From Verrucomicrobiales bacterium (lineage in GTDB: Bacteria > Verrucomicrobiota > Verrucomicrobiia > Verrucomicrobiales > V1-33): DNA of 15,194 bases. Shown one piece after another: positions 7,616 through 15,178 of this stretch. Position numbers and translations under genes: made by a program. The notes below the pieces were generated by a model that was not told where the DNA came from, searched no databases, and worked only from the letters and a program-made list of their open reading frames with translations. The DNA lies in NCBI GenBank assembly GCA_023253495.1, contig JALRGF010000649.1, forward strand, positions 1-15,194, given 5' to 3'. Positions within the stretch are counted from its first letter, which is position 1, and each line of letters starts with the position of its first letter.

Positions 7616-7670
7616 GGCAATTGGATTTCTCTTTCCTCCCTCATCACACTCAAACACCGCCATCCCCGCT

Positions 7671-9386
7671 ATGATGCCGACTCTGCTAATGATCTGCAGT
7701 TCCGAGAGGCCTGCCACCAGCGCGGGGTCTCTTTGTCCGGGAAAGCCTCGTCCGAAGGTCCTTCTTTCTTTGGTCTGCCTGCTGTGGAGTGTGATGACGG
7801 TTGCCTCGGCCGCGACCTACTACGTGGATTTCGAGGGAGGATCCGACACGGCCGATGGAACCTCCGAAGGTACGGCGTGGAAACGCTCCCCCGGGGACGA
7901 AAACGCGCAGGCCACGGCCGCCGGTACCGTGCTGCAACCGGGCGACGTGGTGCGCTTCAAGGGCGGAGTGGTGTATTCGGGTGGATTCGGTATCTATACT
8001 TCGGGGCAGAAGGACCGGGAGATCCTTTTCGACGGGAATCAGAGCGGTGAGTGGGGGCAGGGGCGCGCCGTCATTGATCGAAACCATGAATCCAGGGCCT
8101 GTATTGTGGTGTCGAGGGGCGTCAGCCATATCATCGTACGGGGCTTTGAAATCCGCAATTCTGGGGGATATAGTGACAACGATCCGGTCCTTCAGACCAC
8201 AGAACCATTGATCACCAGCCCTCCCGGAGGATCAGGAGTGACGGTGGATTCGGGCGGGCAGAAATCCATTCTGCTCGAGAACCTTTTTATCCATCGCATC
8301 GGCCAATGGCGGAACCAGCTGCCGTTTTCGGGGGTCAACTCCATTAACGGCGTGGGGGTCTCGTTGCAGAACTGCGAGGGGGTGACGGTTTCCAAATGTG
8401 AGTTCACCAAAATGCGCATTCCTGTTTCCATCAAGGCGACGACCCGGATCGGGGACATCGTGGTGCGCGATTGCGATCTCCATGACTATTTCGTCTGGGG
8501 CGTGGATATCGCCCCTCGCAAGGCGGGAGCCATCATCGAAAATATTGCGGTGCTGAACACGGTCATCCGTGACTATCACCAATATGATTCCGGCAACTGG
8601 CTCGGGGCTGGAGAAAAGCCCCACACCGACGCTATTTTCCTGCGGACAGCCGGCATGGCATCCACTTGGAAAAACATTGTTGTCGCAGGGTGCTTCATTT
8701 ACACGGATAACCGCGGGAATTCCAAAGGTGGCACGGCCTCCATTTTTGTCAGCCAAGGTCCCTCCGTCGATATTTACAACAACATCTTCTTCAGGGATCC
8801 TCATGCGGCTAATATCCACGTCGGGCACTCCAATCCATCAGCAAATGGCGAGCAGGTGGTGCGCATCTTTAACAATACCTTTATAGGGGGACCGACATGC
8901 ATTCAGTTGACCGGAGAGAAAAATCCGGATCGCCGATCTGTGTACATCCAAAACAACATCTTTCACCGCAACGGCAACGCCTCCTCGGTTATGGTTAATC
9001 ACCAGAGCGGCGTACTGCCAAAGCTCCTCGACAACAATCTTTACTGCTCCGACAATCATACCGAGGCCAAAAAATCCGTCGCCTTTTTCGCTGGCAAGGG
9101 CTACAGAAACATGGATCAGCTCGTGGCTTTGGGGTACGAGGCCAACGGCCGGTTCGGCAATCCGGGATTTGTGCAACCTCAGCCCGAGACCGGAGCCGGT
9201 CTGGATCTCCGGCCGCTGAGCTGGGAGAGCGTGGCCGTCGGGGCGAATCTGAGCGAGTTTTTCACCGTCGACCGGGCCGGGCTGGAACGCCCCGCGTCCG
9301 GCCCTTGGACCGTTGGCGCTCATCTGCCCGTGGCGCCCTCGGGAGATCTGGAAACCACGTCCCGGACGCAGCGGTTCGGGAGATGA
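7671..9386 (+). CDS. Secreted right-handed parallel beta-helix protein
   Basis: The product is about 571 residues. Residues 24-47 form a Sec-type signal: basic GKPRPK, a hydrophobic core VLLSLVCLLWSVM, and a likely cleavage after VASA (44-47). The mature protein begins TYYVDFEGGSDTADGTSEGT, a start typical of secreted beta-helix carbohydrate-active proteins. The body shows repeated coils with Asn-containing turns (IYNNIFF, IFNNTFIGG, IQNNIFHRNG) and strands such as SHIIVRGFEIRNSGG and VTVSKCEF. This fold is shared by polysaccharide lyases, glycoside hydrolases and C5-epimerases. The position in the cluster suggests action on the exported glycan, but catalytic residues cannot be assigned. An in-frame TTG at 7587 lies in the -35 box and cannot be the start. 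ATGs at 7671, 7674 and 7689 remain, all giving an unusually long region before the hydrophobic core. Confidence 0.82.
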   Translation: MMPTLLMICSSERPATSAGSLCPGKPRPKVLLSLVCLLWSVMTVASAATYYVDFEGGSDTADGTSEGTAWKRSPGDENAQATAAGTVLQPGDVVRFKGGVVYSGGFGIYTSGQKDREILFDGNQSGEWGQGRAVIDRNHESRACIVVSRGVSHIIVRGFEIRNSGGYSDNDPVLQTTEPLITSPPGGSGVTVDSGGQKSILLENLFIHRIGQWRNQLPFSGVNSINGVGVSLQNCEGVTVSKCEFTKMRIPVSIKATTRIGDIVVRDCDLHDYFVWGVDIAPRKAGAIIENIAVLNTVIRDYHQYDSGNWLGAGEKPHTDAIFLRTAGMASTWKNIVVAGCFIYTDNRGNSKGGTASIFVSQGPSVDIYNNIFFRDPHAANIHVGHSNPSANGEQVVRIFNNTFIGGPTCIQLTGEKNPDRRSVYIQNNIFHRNGNASSVMVNHQSGVLPKLLDNNLYCSDNHTEAKKSVAFFAGKGYRNMDQLVALGYEANGRFGNPGFVQPQPETGAGLDLRPLSWESVAVGANLSEFFTVDRAGLERPASGPWTVGAHLPVAPSGDLETTSRTQRFGR

Positions 9387-9518
9387 CCGGTCCGGGATTG
9401 GGTGTCTTGGCCCGTCGGGTCCTGGTGGAAATCCGGGATCGCGCCATATCCTTGATGCCGGTGCGATGGCAGCGCGGCCAGAGGGCCACCGGGTGCCGGT
9501 GCGGGACCGCCGGACAAC

Positions 9519-10148
9519 ATGGAAAACGGCCGCACCGGAGTTTTGCGGCATCAATTGACTTTCGTGCCAGTGACTCCTCTTTCCGTTTATCGGACGTGGA
9601 TCCGTCTGAAGACCAGAGCGTTTTCGGTGCTGTGCCGCGGCAGCTTCCGTCGCTTCGGGGGGCGTTCGGTCATTGTGCCTCCGCTCCGGGTGTCCGGGGA
9701 GCGGTGGATTGAAGTCGGGGCCGGGGTGACGATTGGCGCCGACTGCTGGCTGCAGGTGCTGTCGGTGGGAAGGGTGGGGGAAGACGGGGCTCTGCGCATC
9801 GGTGACGGCACGAGTATTGCGGGGTCCTGCACGGTGTCGGTGGCGCGGAGCGTCGACATCGGGAAGCGGGTGCTGATTGCCGGAAACGTGTACATTTCTG
9901 ATCATCGCCACTCCTTCGACGATCCCGTTGTGCCGATCGCGGATCAGGGCATTGCCGACATCCGTCCGGTGAAGATCGGCGACGGGGCGTGGCTGGGGCG
10001 GAACGTGGTGGTGTGTCCGGGGGTGACCATCGGCCGCCATGCCGTGGTGGGAGCCAATTCCGTGGTGAAGCACGACGTGCCTGACTACGCGGTGGCCGCC
10101 GGGGCTCCGGCGCGGGTGGTCCGGATGGGAGGCCACGGGAAAGCGTGA
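9519..10148 (+). CDS. Left-handed beta-helix (hexapeptide-repeat) O-acyltransferase, WbbJ/Maa-like
   Basis: This 209-residue enzyme probably transfers an acetyl group from acetyl-CoA to a sugar hydroxyl. From about residue 65 it shows hexapeptide repeats (IEVGAGVTIGAD, LRIGDGTSIAGS, VDIGKRVLIAGN, VKIGDGAWLGRN, VTIGRHAVVGAN). The conserved loop YISDHRHSF (125-133) carries the likely catalytic His. The C-terminus AVAAGAPARVVR is the usual end of the family. Residues 20-45 are basic and hydrophobic. The start is open: ATG at 9519 is listed, but GTG codons at 9564 and 9570 would give a more usual N-terminus. It overlaps the next gene by one base (TGATG), which suggests translational coupling with the following GT4. 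The acceptor sugar is unknown. Confidence 0.87.
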   Translation: MENGRTGVLRHQLTFVPVTPLSVYRTWIRLKTRAFSVLCRGSFRRFGGRSVIVPPLRVSGERWIEVGAGVTIGADCWLQVLSVGRVGEDGALRIGDGTSIAGSCTVSVARSVDIGKRVLIAGNVYISDHRHSFDDPVVPIADQGIADIRPVKIGDGAWLGRNVVVCPGVTIGRHAVVGANSVVKHDVPDYAVAAGAPARVVRMGGHGKA

Positions 10149-11470
10149 TGCGGCGGGTTCTTTATATAGCGCATTATTTCCCGCCGATCGGGGGGGCTGG
10201 TGTCCAGCGCACGGTGAAGTTTGTCAAGCATCTGGCGGGTTTCGGGTGGAGCCCGCTGGTGTTGACAGGCCGCACCCTGCCCGAGACCCGCTGGACCCCG
10301 GATGACCGTTCGCTTCAGGATGAGTTGCCCGACGGACTGGTGGTGGGCCGGGCGGAAGCGCCGCCCGCGACGAAAGCGGCGGCAAACCGCCGACGGCGGT
10401 ACGAGGCCTTTGTGGAGGAGGGGGAGCGTCTGCTGGCCGGAGCGGGCGGGGTGGATGCGGTTCTGGTGACGATGTCTCCCTTCGAGGATGCGCGGATCGC
10501 CCGGGAGTTGTCGCAGCGGCATGGTCTTCCCTGGCTGGCCGACCTTCGGGATCCCTGGGCCTTGGATGAATTCCAGGAGTGGCCGAGCCGGTGGCATCGG
10601 GCCTGGGCCCGTCATGAAATGGAGCGGAGCCTGGCCGGGGCGGCCCGCATCATCATGAACACCCCGGAGGCGGCCCGCCGGCTGAGGGAAACATTTCCGG
10701 CCCTGGCGAACCGGGCCGGCACCTTCATCACCAACGGCTATGACGAGGAGGATTTCCGGGGAGACGTCCCGGCGGTTCCGCCGGGCGCTCCGTTCACCTT
10801 GGTGCACTCGGGATATTTCCACACCGACGCCGGCCTGCGCCAGCGGAAGCACCGCTGGCGGAATCGCCTGCTCGGGCGCCTCGAGCCCGGGGTTGAGACG
10901 CTCAGCCGGTCCCATTTTTATCTGGTGCAGGCCGTAAACCGCTGGCTGGAGCGGGAGCCGTCGGCGAGGGAATACTTCCGGATGGAGTTTGTCGGGGTGC
11001 CCTCGGAGGCGGACCGGCAGGTGGTCCGGGAAGCGCGCCTGGAGGATCTGGTCACCTTCACAGGGTATCTTCCCCACGATGAATGTGTGCGGCGGACTCG
11101 CCGTGCCGATCTTCTTTTTCTGCCGATGCATCATCTGCCGGCCGGGCGCCGGTCCGGCATCGTCCCCGGAAAGGTCTACGAATACATGGCCAGCGGCCGC
11201 CCGATCCTGGCCGCTGTGCCGGATGGGGATGCCAGAGACTATCTGGCGACTGCCGGCACGGCGCACTTGGTGGCTCCCACCGATGTGGACGCTCTGAGCC
11301 GCGCGCTGGCCACGGCCTTTGCCCGGTGGCGAGAGGGCAATACCCCCGGCGCAGACTGGCGGTCGGAGGCGGTCCTCCCGTTTGAGCGCCGGGAGCTGAC
11401 GCGGCAACTGGCGGAAGTCCTCGACGGCATGGTGGCCGAGCGGCACCGGAGTGGCGGTACGACCCGCTGA
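10148..11470 (+). CDS. GT4 family glycosyltransferase
   Basis: This 440-residue GT-B enzyme opens with VLYIAHYFPPIGGAGVQRTVKF, the typical acceptor-side first strand and Gly-rich loop of family 4 transferases. WLADLRDPW (about 129-137) follows. The donor-binding half contains FTGYLPHDE and the segment SGIVPGKVYEYMASGRPILA (336-355), where Lys342 and Glu345 occupy the region used for nucleotide-sugar phosphate binding. The segment RQRKHRWRNRLLGRLEPG between the two halves is a basic insertion. The chosen ATG shares one base with the preceding acyltransferase stop and has GGGAAA upstream, one of the few Shine-Dalgarno-like sequences here; a GTG at 10145 is possible. It probably acts at the cytoplasmic face of the inner membrane. 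The sugar specificity is unknown. Confidence 0.88.
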   Translation: MRRVLYIAHYFPPIGGAGVQRTVKFVKHLAGFGWSPLVLTGRTLPETRWTPDDRSLQDELPDGLVVGRAEAPPATKAAANRRRRYEAFVEEGERLLAGAGGVDAVLVTMSPFEDARIARELSQRHGLPWLADLRDPWALDEFQEWPSRWHRAWARHEMERSLAGAARIIMNTPEAARRLRETFPALANRAGTFITNGYDEEDFRGDVPAVPPGAPFTLVHSGYFHTDAGLRQRKHRWRNRLLGRLEPGVETLSRSHFYLVQAVNRWLEREPSAREYFRMEFVGVPSEADRQVVREARLEDLVTFTGYLPHDECVRRTRRADLLFLPMHHLPAGRRSGIVPGKVYEYMASGRPILAAVPDGDARDYLATAGTAHLVAPTDVDALSRALATAFARWREGNTPGADWRSEAVLPFERRELTRQLAEVLDGMVAERHRSGGTTR

Positions 11471-11471
11471 A

Positions 11472-12710
11472 ATGAACATGTCTACTTCCAGTGCGGCCCC
11501 GCCCCCGTCCGGCCCGGGCGACCGCAGGCCCCCGCCGGTGCTCGTAGCCTCCCGCTGGCTCGGCAAGCCGAGCGAAGTGTGGATGTGGCGTCAGTTGAAA
11601 TTGTTTTCGCGGCTGCAGCCCACGGCGCTCACCTGGCGCCATGAAAACCGGGATGTTTATCCGATGGACGGGATTCCGGTGGCCGTGATGCCGACTCCCG
11701 AGGAACCGAATGACGGTCCGGCGCGCTGGCAGTGGCGCCTGGGAGCCGCCCTTGGAGGCAATTTCTACGGCACCCGGGGCCCGGAGAAAACTCTGATCAC
11801 GAAGATCCTGCGTGACTGCGGCGCCCGGGTCATCCTCTGCCAGTTCGGGCACATCGGGTTGCGGCTGCTCCCGGCCGCCGCCGAGTGCGGCATCCCGGTG
11901 GTCGTGCACTTCCACGGTCAGGACATCTCATCCGGCCTGCGGAACAAATGGTACCGCTGGAGCCTGCAAAGGCACCTGAACGCCTTCGCCGCGGCCGTCT
12001 GCGTGGGCTCGCATCAGCGCCGGCGGCTCGTCGAACTGGGGCTGGCTCCGGAAAAAGCGCACCTTATCCCGTGCGGCGTGCCGACCGACCAGTTTTGCCC
12101 GGCCCCCCGGGGACCGCGGGAATCCATCACCTTCGTCTCGGTGACGCGCCTGGTCCCCGGCAAGGGAGTGGCGGTCGCGCTGCGGGCTTTGGCAAGCGTC
12201 CGGCCGACGCTTCCGCCGGCACGCTTCATCATCGTCGGCGACGGCCCCGAACTCGGCCCCCTGCAAAGCCTCGCGGCCGAACTGGGACTGGGTTCATGCG
12301 TCACCTTCACCGGAGTGCAGCCGCCGGACACGGTCAAAACGATCCTTGCCGACGCAGATGTCTTTGTGCAGCACTCGTTGACGGACGCCAAAGGCTGGGA
12401 CGAGGGGTTCGGGGTGTCGATAGCCGAGGCGTCCGCCATGGAGCTGCCGGTGCTCGTCTCGGACTGCGGCGGAATCACCGATCAGGTCGTCCACGAAGTG
12501 ACCGGACTGGTGGTTGCGGAACACGATGAAGCGGGAACCGCGGCCGCCATGGCTCGCCTGGCCGGCGATGCCGGACTGCGGAGGCGGATGGGGCGCGCGG
12601 GAAGGGAGCGCATGGTGCTCCAATTTGACACGCGGTCCCAGGTGGCGAGATTGGAGGACGTTTTATTGTCCGTGATTGATACGGCCTTCGCCGCGGGGTC
12701 CCGTCATTGA
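11472..12710 (+). CDS. GT4 family glycosyltransferase (retaining, EX7E motif)
   Basis: This 412-residue GT-B glycosyltransferase begins one base after the previous stop. After a Pro-rich N-terminus (APPPSGPGDRRPPP), the Rossmann halves show VVVHFHGQDIS (about 143-153), IPCGVPTDQF, FVSVTRLVPGKG and IIVGDGPELGPL. The donor site carries DEGFGVSIAEASAMELPVL (310-328), with Glu311 and Glu319 forming the EX7E motif of retaining family 4 enzymes. These are all the expected conserved elements, so the enzyme looks functional. It resembles colanic-acid-type WcaL/WcaC glycosyltransferases in overall organisation, but no donor can be named. An in-frame ATG at 11478 and an overlapping ATG at 11451 are alternative starts. 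It is the last glycosyltransferase before the exporter genes. Confidence 0.9.
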   Translation: MNMSTSSAAPPPSGPGDRRPPPVLVASRWLGKPSEVWMWRQLKLFSRLQPTALTWRHENRDVYPMDGIPVAVMPTPEEPNDGPARWQWRLGAALGGNFYGTRGPEKTLITKILRDCGARVILCQFGHIGLRLLPAAAECGIPVVVHFHGQDISSGLRNKWYRWSLQRHLNAFAAAVCVGSHQRRRLVELGLAPEKAHLIPCGVPTDQFCPAPRGPRESITFVSVTRLVPGKGVAVALRALASVRPTLPPARFIIVGDGPELGPLQSLAAELGLGSCVTFTGVQPPDTVKTILADADVFVQHSLTDAKGWDEGFGVSIAEASAMELPVLVSDCGGITDQVVHEVTGLVVAEHDEAGTAAAMARLAGDAGLRRRMGRAGRERMVLQFDTRSQVARLEDVLLSVIDTAFAAGSRH

Positions 12711-12723
12711 TGACGGCGGCCCC
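12695..12723 (+). other. Hairpin spanning the stop codon of the second GT4 gene
   Basis: CCGTCAT (12701-12707) and ATGACGG (12710-12716) are perfect inverted repeats around TG. GGGG (12695-12698) and CCCC (12720-12723) can extend the stem across a small internal loop. The TGA stop (12708-12710) sits at the tip. No T-run follows, so it is unlikely to be an intrinsic terminator; an mRNA-stabilising role is possible. Confidence 0.35.
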
Positions 12724-12809
12724 TGGTCTCCCGGCGGATTTCGGGATGGCGTTTTCGCGGCCTTTCCCGCCCACCTGTTTTCATTTACTTCCGGCATTTT
12801 CCCGCCTGC

Positions 12810-13664
12810 ATGAATCCTCGTCCCCTCATCCGTATTTATTCCCCAGAGCCCCTGCTGGGCCGCCCCATTGAGCTGGCCCGCGGCATCTTCCGGGATGTCA
12901 TGGCGGGAAGGGAGCTGGCGTGGCGGATTTTCACGCGCGACCTCAGCGCGCAATACCGCCAGACGTATTTCGGATATCTCTGGGCCTTCCTGCCACCGCT
13001 GGTGGGCGCTCTGACTTTCATCTTTCTCAATGCGCAGGGCATTGTCCGGATCGACACCGGCGGCATTGCTTATCCGGCCTTCGCCATGATGGGGACACTG
13101 CTCTGGCAGACGTTCGCGGACGCGATGACCAGCCCGCCACAGGCGCTGCTCTCCGCCAAGAACATGCTGGTGAAAATCAATTTCCCGCGCGAAGCCGTGC
13201 TCATGGGCGGGCTGTTGATGGTGGGGTTCAACTTTCTGGTCCGCCTGGCGCTGGTGGCCGCGGTGATGGTCATCTGGAAGGTGGTGCCCTCCGGAACCAT
13301 CCTGATTTTTCCGGTGGCCGTCGTCGGCCTGCTCGCCTGTGGTTTCGCCGTCGGCCTCGCGCTGGCCCCGCTGGCCGGCCTGTATACAGATGTGGTCAAG
13401 GCGCTTCCCATGATCGCTCAGTTCTGGATGCTGCTCACGCCGGTCGTATATCCGGCGCGCACCAAAGGTCTGGCCGGGGTGCTGGCGACCTGGAATCCGG
13501 TGTCCCCGGTCATCAGTACGGCCCGGGAGTCGCTCACCGGCCAGGAGCTGACCCATCTGCCGGCCTTCTTCATCGTGGTGGCGTGCGCCCTGAGCATCGC
13601 CTTCCTCGGGCTGGTCAGCTTCCGATTGGCCATGCCCCACCTGATCGCGCGCATGGGCGGTTAG
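12810..13664 (+). CDS. wzm: ABC-2 type polysaccharide exporter permease (Wzm/KpsM/TagG-like)
   Basis: This 284-residue inner-membrane protein is the channel subunit of an ABC exporter for lipid-linked polysaccharide. The N-terminal part has the interface-helix region and first membrane segment typical of the family (FTRDLSAQYRQTYFGYLWAF, about 44-63). About six hydrophobic segments follow, including LVGALTFIFL, LLMVGFNFLVRLALVAAVMVI, ILIFPVAVVGLLACGFAVGLAL, QFWMLLTPVVYP and FIVVACALSIAFLGLV. NPVSPVI near residue 230 is another family signature. It works with the ATPase encoded 41 bases downstream. The 99-base gap upstream has no Shine-Dalgarno and no clear promoter. The symbol is assigned by family and by pairing with an extended ATPase; TagG or KpsM relatives cannot be excluded. 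Confidence 0.9.
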   Translation: MNPRPLIRIYSPEPLLGRPIELARGIFRDVMAGRELAWRIFTRDLSAQYRQTYFGYLWAFLPPLVGALTFIFLNAQGIVRIDTGGIAYPAFAMMGTLLWQTFADAMTSPPQALLSAKNMLVKINFPREAVLMGGLLMVGFNFLVRLALVAAVMVIWKVVPSGTILIFPVAVVGLLACGFAVGLALAPLAGLYTDVVKALPMIAQFWMLLTPVVYPARTKGLAGVLATWNPVSPVISTARESLTGQELTHLPAFFIVVACALSIAFLGLVSFRLAMPHLIARMGG

Positions 13665-13705
13665 GGGAATCCGGAGCGTCCCGGGAAAAAGTTGCGTACG
13701 ATATC

Positions 13706-15127
13706 ATGAGTGTCAGCTTCGAAACAAGCGCGGGTGGCGAGAAAGCCGGATTTTCCTCCGGGTCCGCAGTCACGCCCCTGACCCTGACCGAGCCGAACGG
13801 CGAAAAGCCATTGAACGAATCCCCTGCCGCTCCCGCCAAGGCGCTGCCGGGTGCCCCGTCCGCCGAAGACGTCCTGGTCCGGGTCGAGGGTGTTTCCAAG
13901 AAGTTCTGCCGGAACATGAGAAAATCGCTCGCCTACGGGTTGCGCGATGTGCTGGCGGAATTGAACCCGTTCGGTCGGAGGTCGCCGTCCGGCGGCGGGC
14001 CTTCCGGACTGCGTCCCGGCGAATTCTGGGCCATCAAGGATGTTTCCTTCGAGCTTCGACGCGGAGAGTGCCTCGGCATCATCGGCCACAACGGCGCGGG
14101 CAAAACGACCCTGCTGAAAATGCTCAACGGGCTGATCAAGCCGGACGAGGGACGCATTGAAATGCGTGGGCGGGTCGGGGCGCTTATCGCCCTCGGCGCA
14201 GGGTTCAACCAGATCCTGACCGGACGTGAAAATATCTACGTCAACGGCTCCATCCTCGGTCTTAAAAAGCGCGAGATCGACGCCAAGATCGACGAGATCA
14301 TCGAATTCTCCGGGATCGGGGAGTTCATCGACTCACCGGTGCAGAGTTATTCCTCCGGTATGCAGGTCCGCCTCGGCTTCTCCGTGGCAGTGAACCTGCT
14401 GCGTCCCGACGTGCTCATCCTCGATGAGGTCCTGGCCGTCGGCGACCTGTCCTTCCGCCTCAAGTGCCTCAACAAGGTGGCTGAAATCAGCGCCAACTGC
14501 GCCACCATTTTTATTTCCCACGAGCCCCTTCAGGTCTCGCGCATCTGCCACCGGGTGATCTGGCTGGACAAGGGCCGCCTGATCAGGGACACCCGCAACG
14601 TGGACGCCACCCTTGCCGATTACAGCGCCAGCCTGAGCGCCGCCAAAGCGACACGCACTGGCGATGTGACGGCGGTCGGGCGTGTTTCGGACCTCCGGAT
14701 CAACGGTCGACCGTGGTCCCCGAATTCCCGTGAATTCCTCGACCTGCCGGCCGGGGAGCCGCTGACGGTGGACCTGGTGCTCGATCCCATCGCATCGGCC
14801 GTGCGCCCTTATGCCCGGATGTACCTGCTCACGGAGGGCGGCCATGGCGTTGCCGAATTCCGTGGGGAAGATCTTGCCGAACTTTTTCAGCTGCCTGCCA
14901 GCTGCGCGCACCAACCGGTCGAGCTGTCCCTGCGTCTGGGGCGAGTACCCCTCGCTGACGGCATCTACGTGGTACGGATGGTCGTCGCTGAAAAGAATTC
15001 GATCAATTGGCTCGTCATGATCCCTTTTCTTTTCAGCCTGCGGGTCACCGGCAACGGGCACGCCTGGTGCAAGACGTTCATCCCCACGCAGCATCGGATC
15101 CAGCCGGCTTCGTCCGGAGAAGGCTGA
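13706..15127 (+). CDS. wzt: ABC polysaccharide exporter ATPase with C-terminal extension (Wzt-like)
   Basis: This 473-residue ATPase powers glycan export through the adjacent permease. Residues about 50-300 are the nucleotide-binding domain: Walker A GHNGAGKTT (127-135), signature YSSGMQ (215-220), Walker B VLILDE (236-241) and the H-loop His272. The signature YSSGMQVRLGF is characteristic of the polysaccharide ABC subfamily. From about residue 320 a further 150 residues follow, rich in beta-strand-like segments (PLTVDLVLDP, ARMYLLTEGG, VELSLRLGRVPLADGIYVVRMVV), as in the C-terminal glycan-binding domain of Wzt proteins. The first 55 residues are a Ser/Pro/Ala-rich lead. The frame stays open far upstream, but ATG at 13706 follows the permease stop and is the best start. 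Which glycan feature the tail binds is unknown. Confidence 0.92.
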   Translation: MSVSFETSAGGEKAGFSSGSAVTPLTLTEPNGEKPLNESPAAPAKALPGAPSAEDVLVRVEGVSKKFCRNMRKSLAYGLRDVLAELNPFGRRSPSGGGPSGLRPGEFWAIKDVSFELRRGECLGIIGHNGAGKTTLLKMLNGLIKPDEGRIEMRGRVGALIALGAGFNQILTGRENIYVNGSILGLKKREIDAKIDEIIEFSGIGEFIDSPVQSYSSGMQVRLGFSVAVNLLRPDVLILDEVLAVGDLSFRLKCLNKVAEISANCATIFISHEPLQVSRICHRVIWLDKGRLIRDTRNVDATLADYSASLSAAKATRTGDVTAVGRVSDLRINGRPWSPNSREFLDLPAGEPLTVDLVLDPIASAVRPYARMYLLTEGGHGVAEFRGEDLAELFQLPASCAHQPVELSLRLGRVPLADGIYVVRMVVAEKNSINWLVMIPFLFSLRVTGNGHAWCKTFIPTQHRIQPASSGEG

Positions 15128-15155
15128 GAATCGCCTGCGGAAACGCCCACCGGTC

Positions 15156-15178
15156 CTCCGGGCCCATGCCACCCGGAG
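15156..15178 (+). other. Hairpin downstream of the wzt-like gene
   Basis: CTCCGGG (15156-15162) pairs with CCCGGAG (15172-15178) around a 9-base loop, 28 bases after the stop. No T-run follows, so it is a weak terminator candidate or a processing stem. Confidence 0.35.

Larger units (their letters stand above)
7357..7670 (+). other. Intergenic region with short repeats and a promoter
   Basis: This 314-base gap separates the polymerase/ligase-like gene from the beta-helix gene. I find no coding sequence I trust. It contains an 11-base direct repeat with an inverted partial copy (7435-7493), a sigma-70-like promoter (7587-7615) and a putative leader of about 50 bases. No clear intrinsic terminator for the upstream gene was found. 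Confidence 0.6.

Noticed and set aside
8800..9386. PEP-CTERM or similar sorting signal on the beta-helix protein
   Set aside because: The C-terminus (TTSRTQRFGR) has no PEP-like motif followed by a hydrophobic helix.
9555..9595. TTGACT at about 9555 as a promoter -35 for the acyltransferase
   Set aside because: No -10-like hexamer lies 16-18 bases downstream, and the site is inside the probable coding region.
10085..11566. Open frame of 493 codons on the minus strand
   Set aside because: It is antisense to a GT4 gene with all family motifs; the product is Arg/Pro/Gly-rich and unrecognisable.
12920..13705. Upstream extension of the wzt-like frame by 262 codons
   Set aside because: This stretch overlaps the well-supported permease gene in another frame; the ABC family begins near the ATG at 13706.
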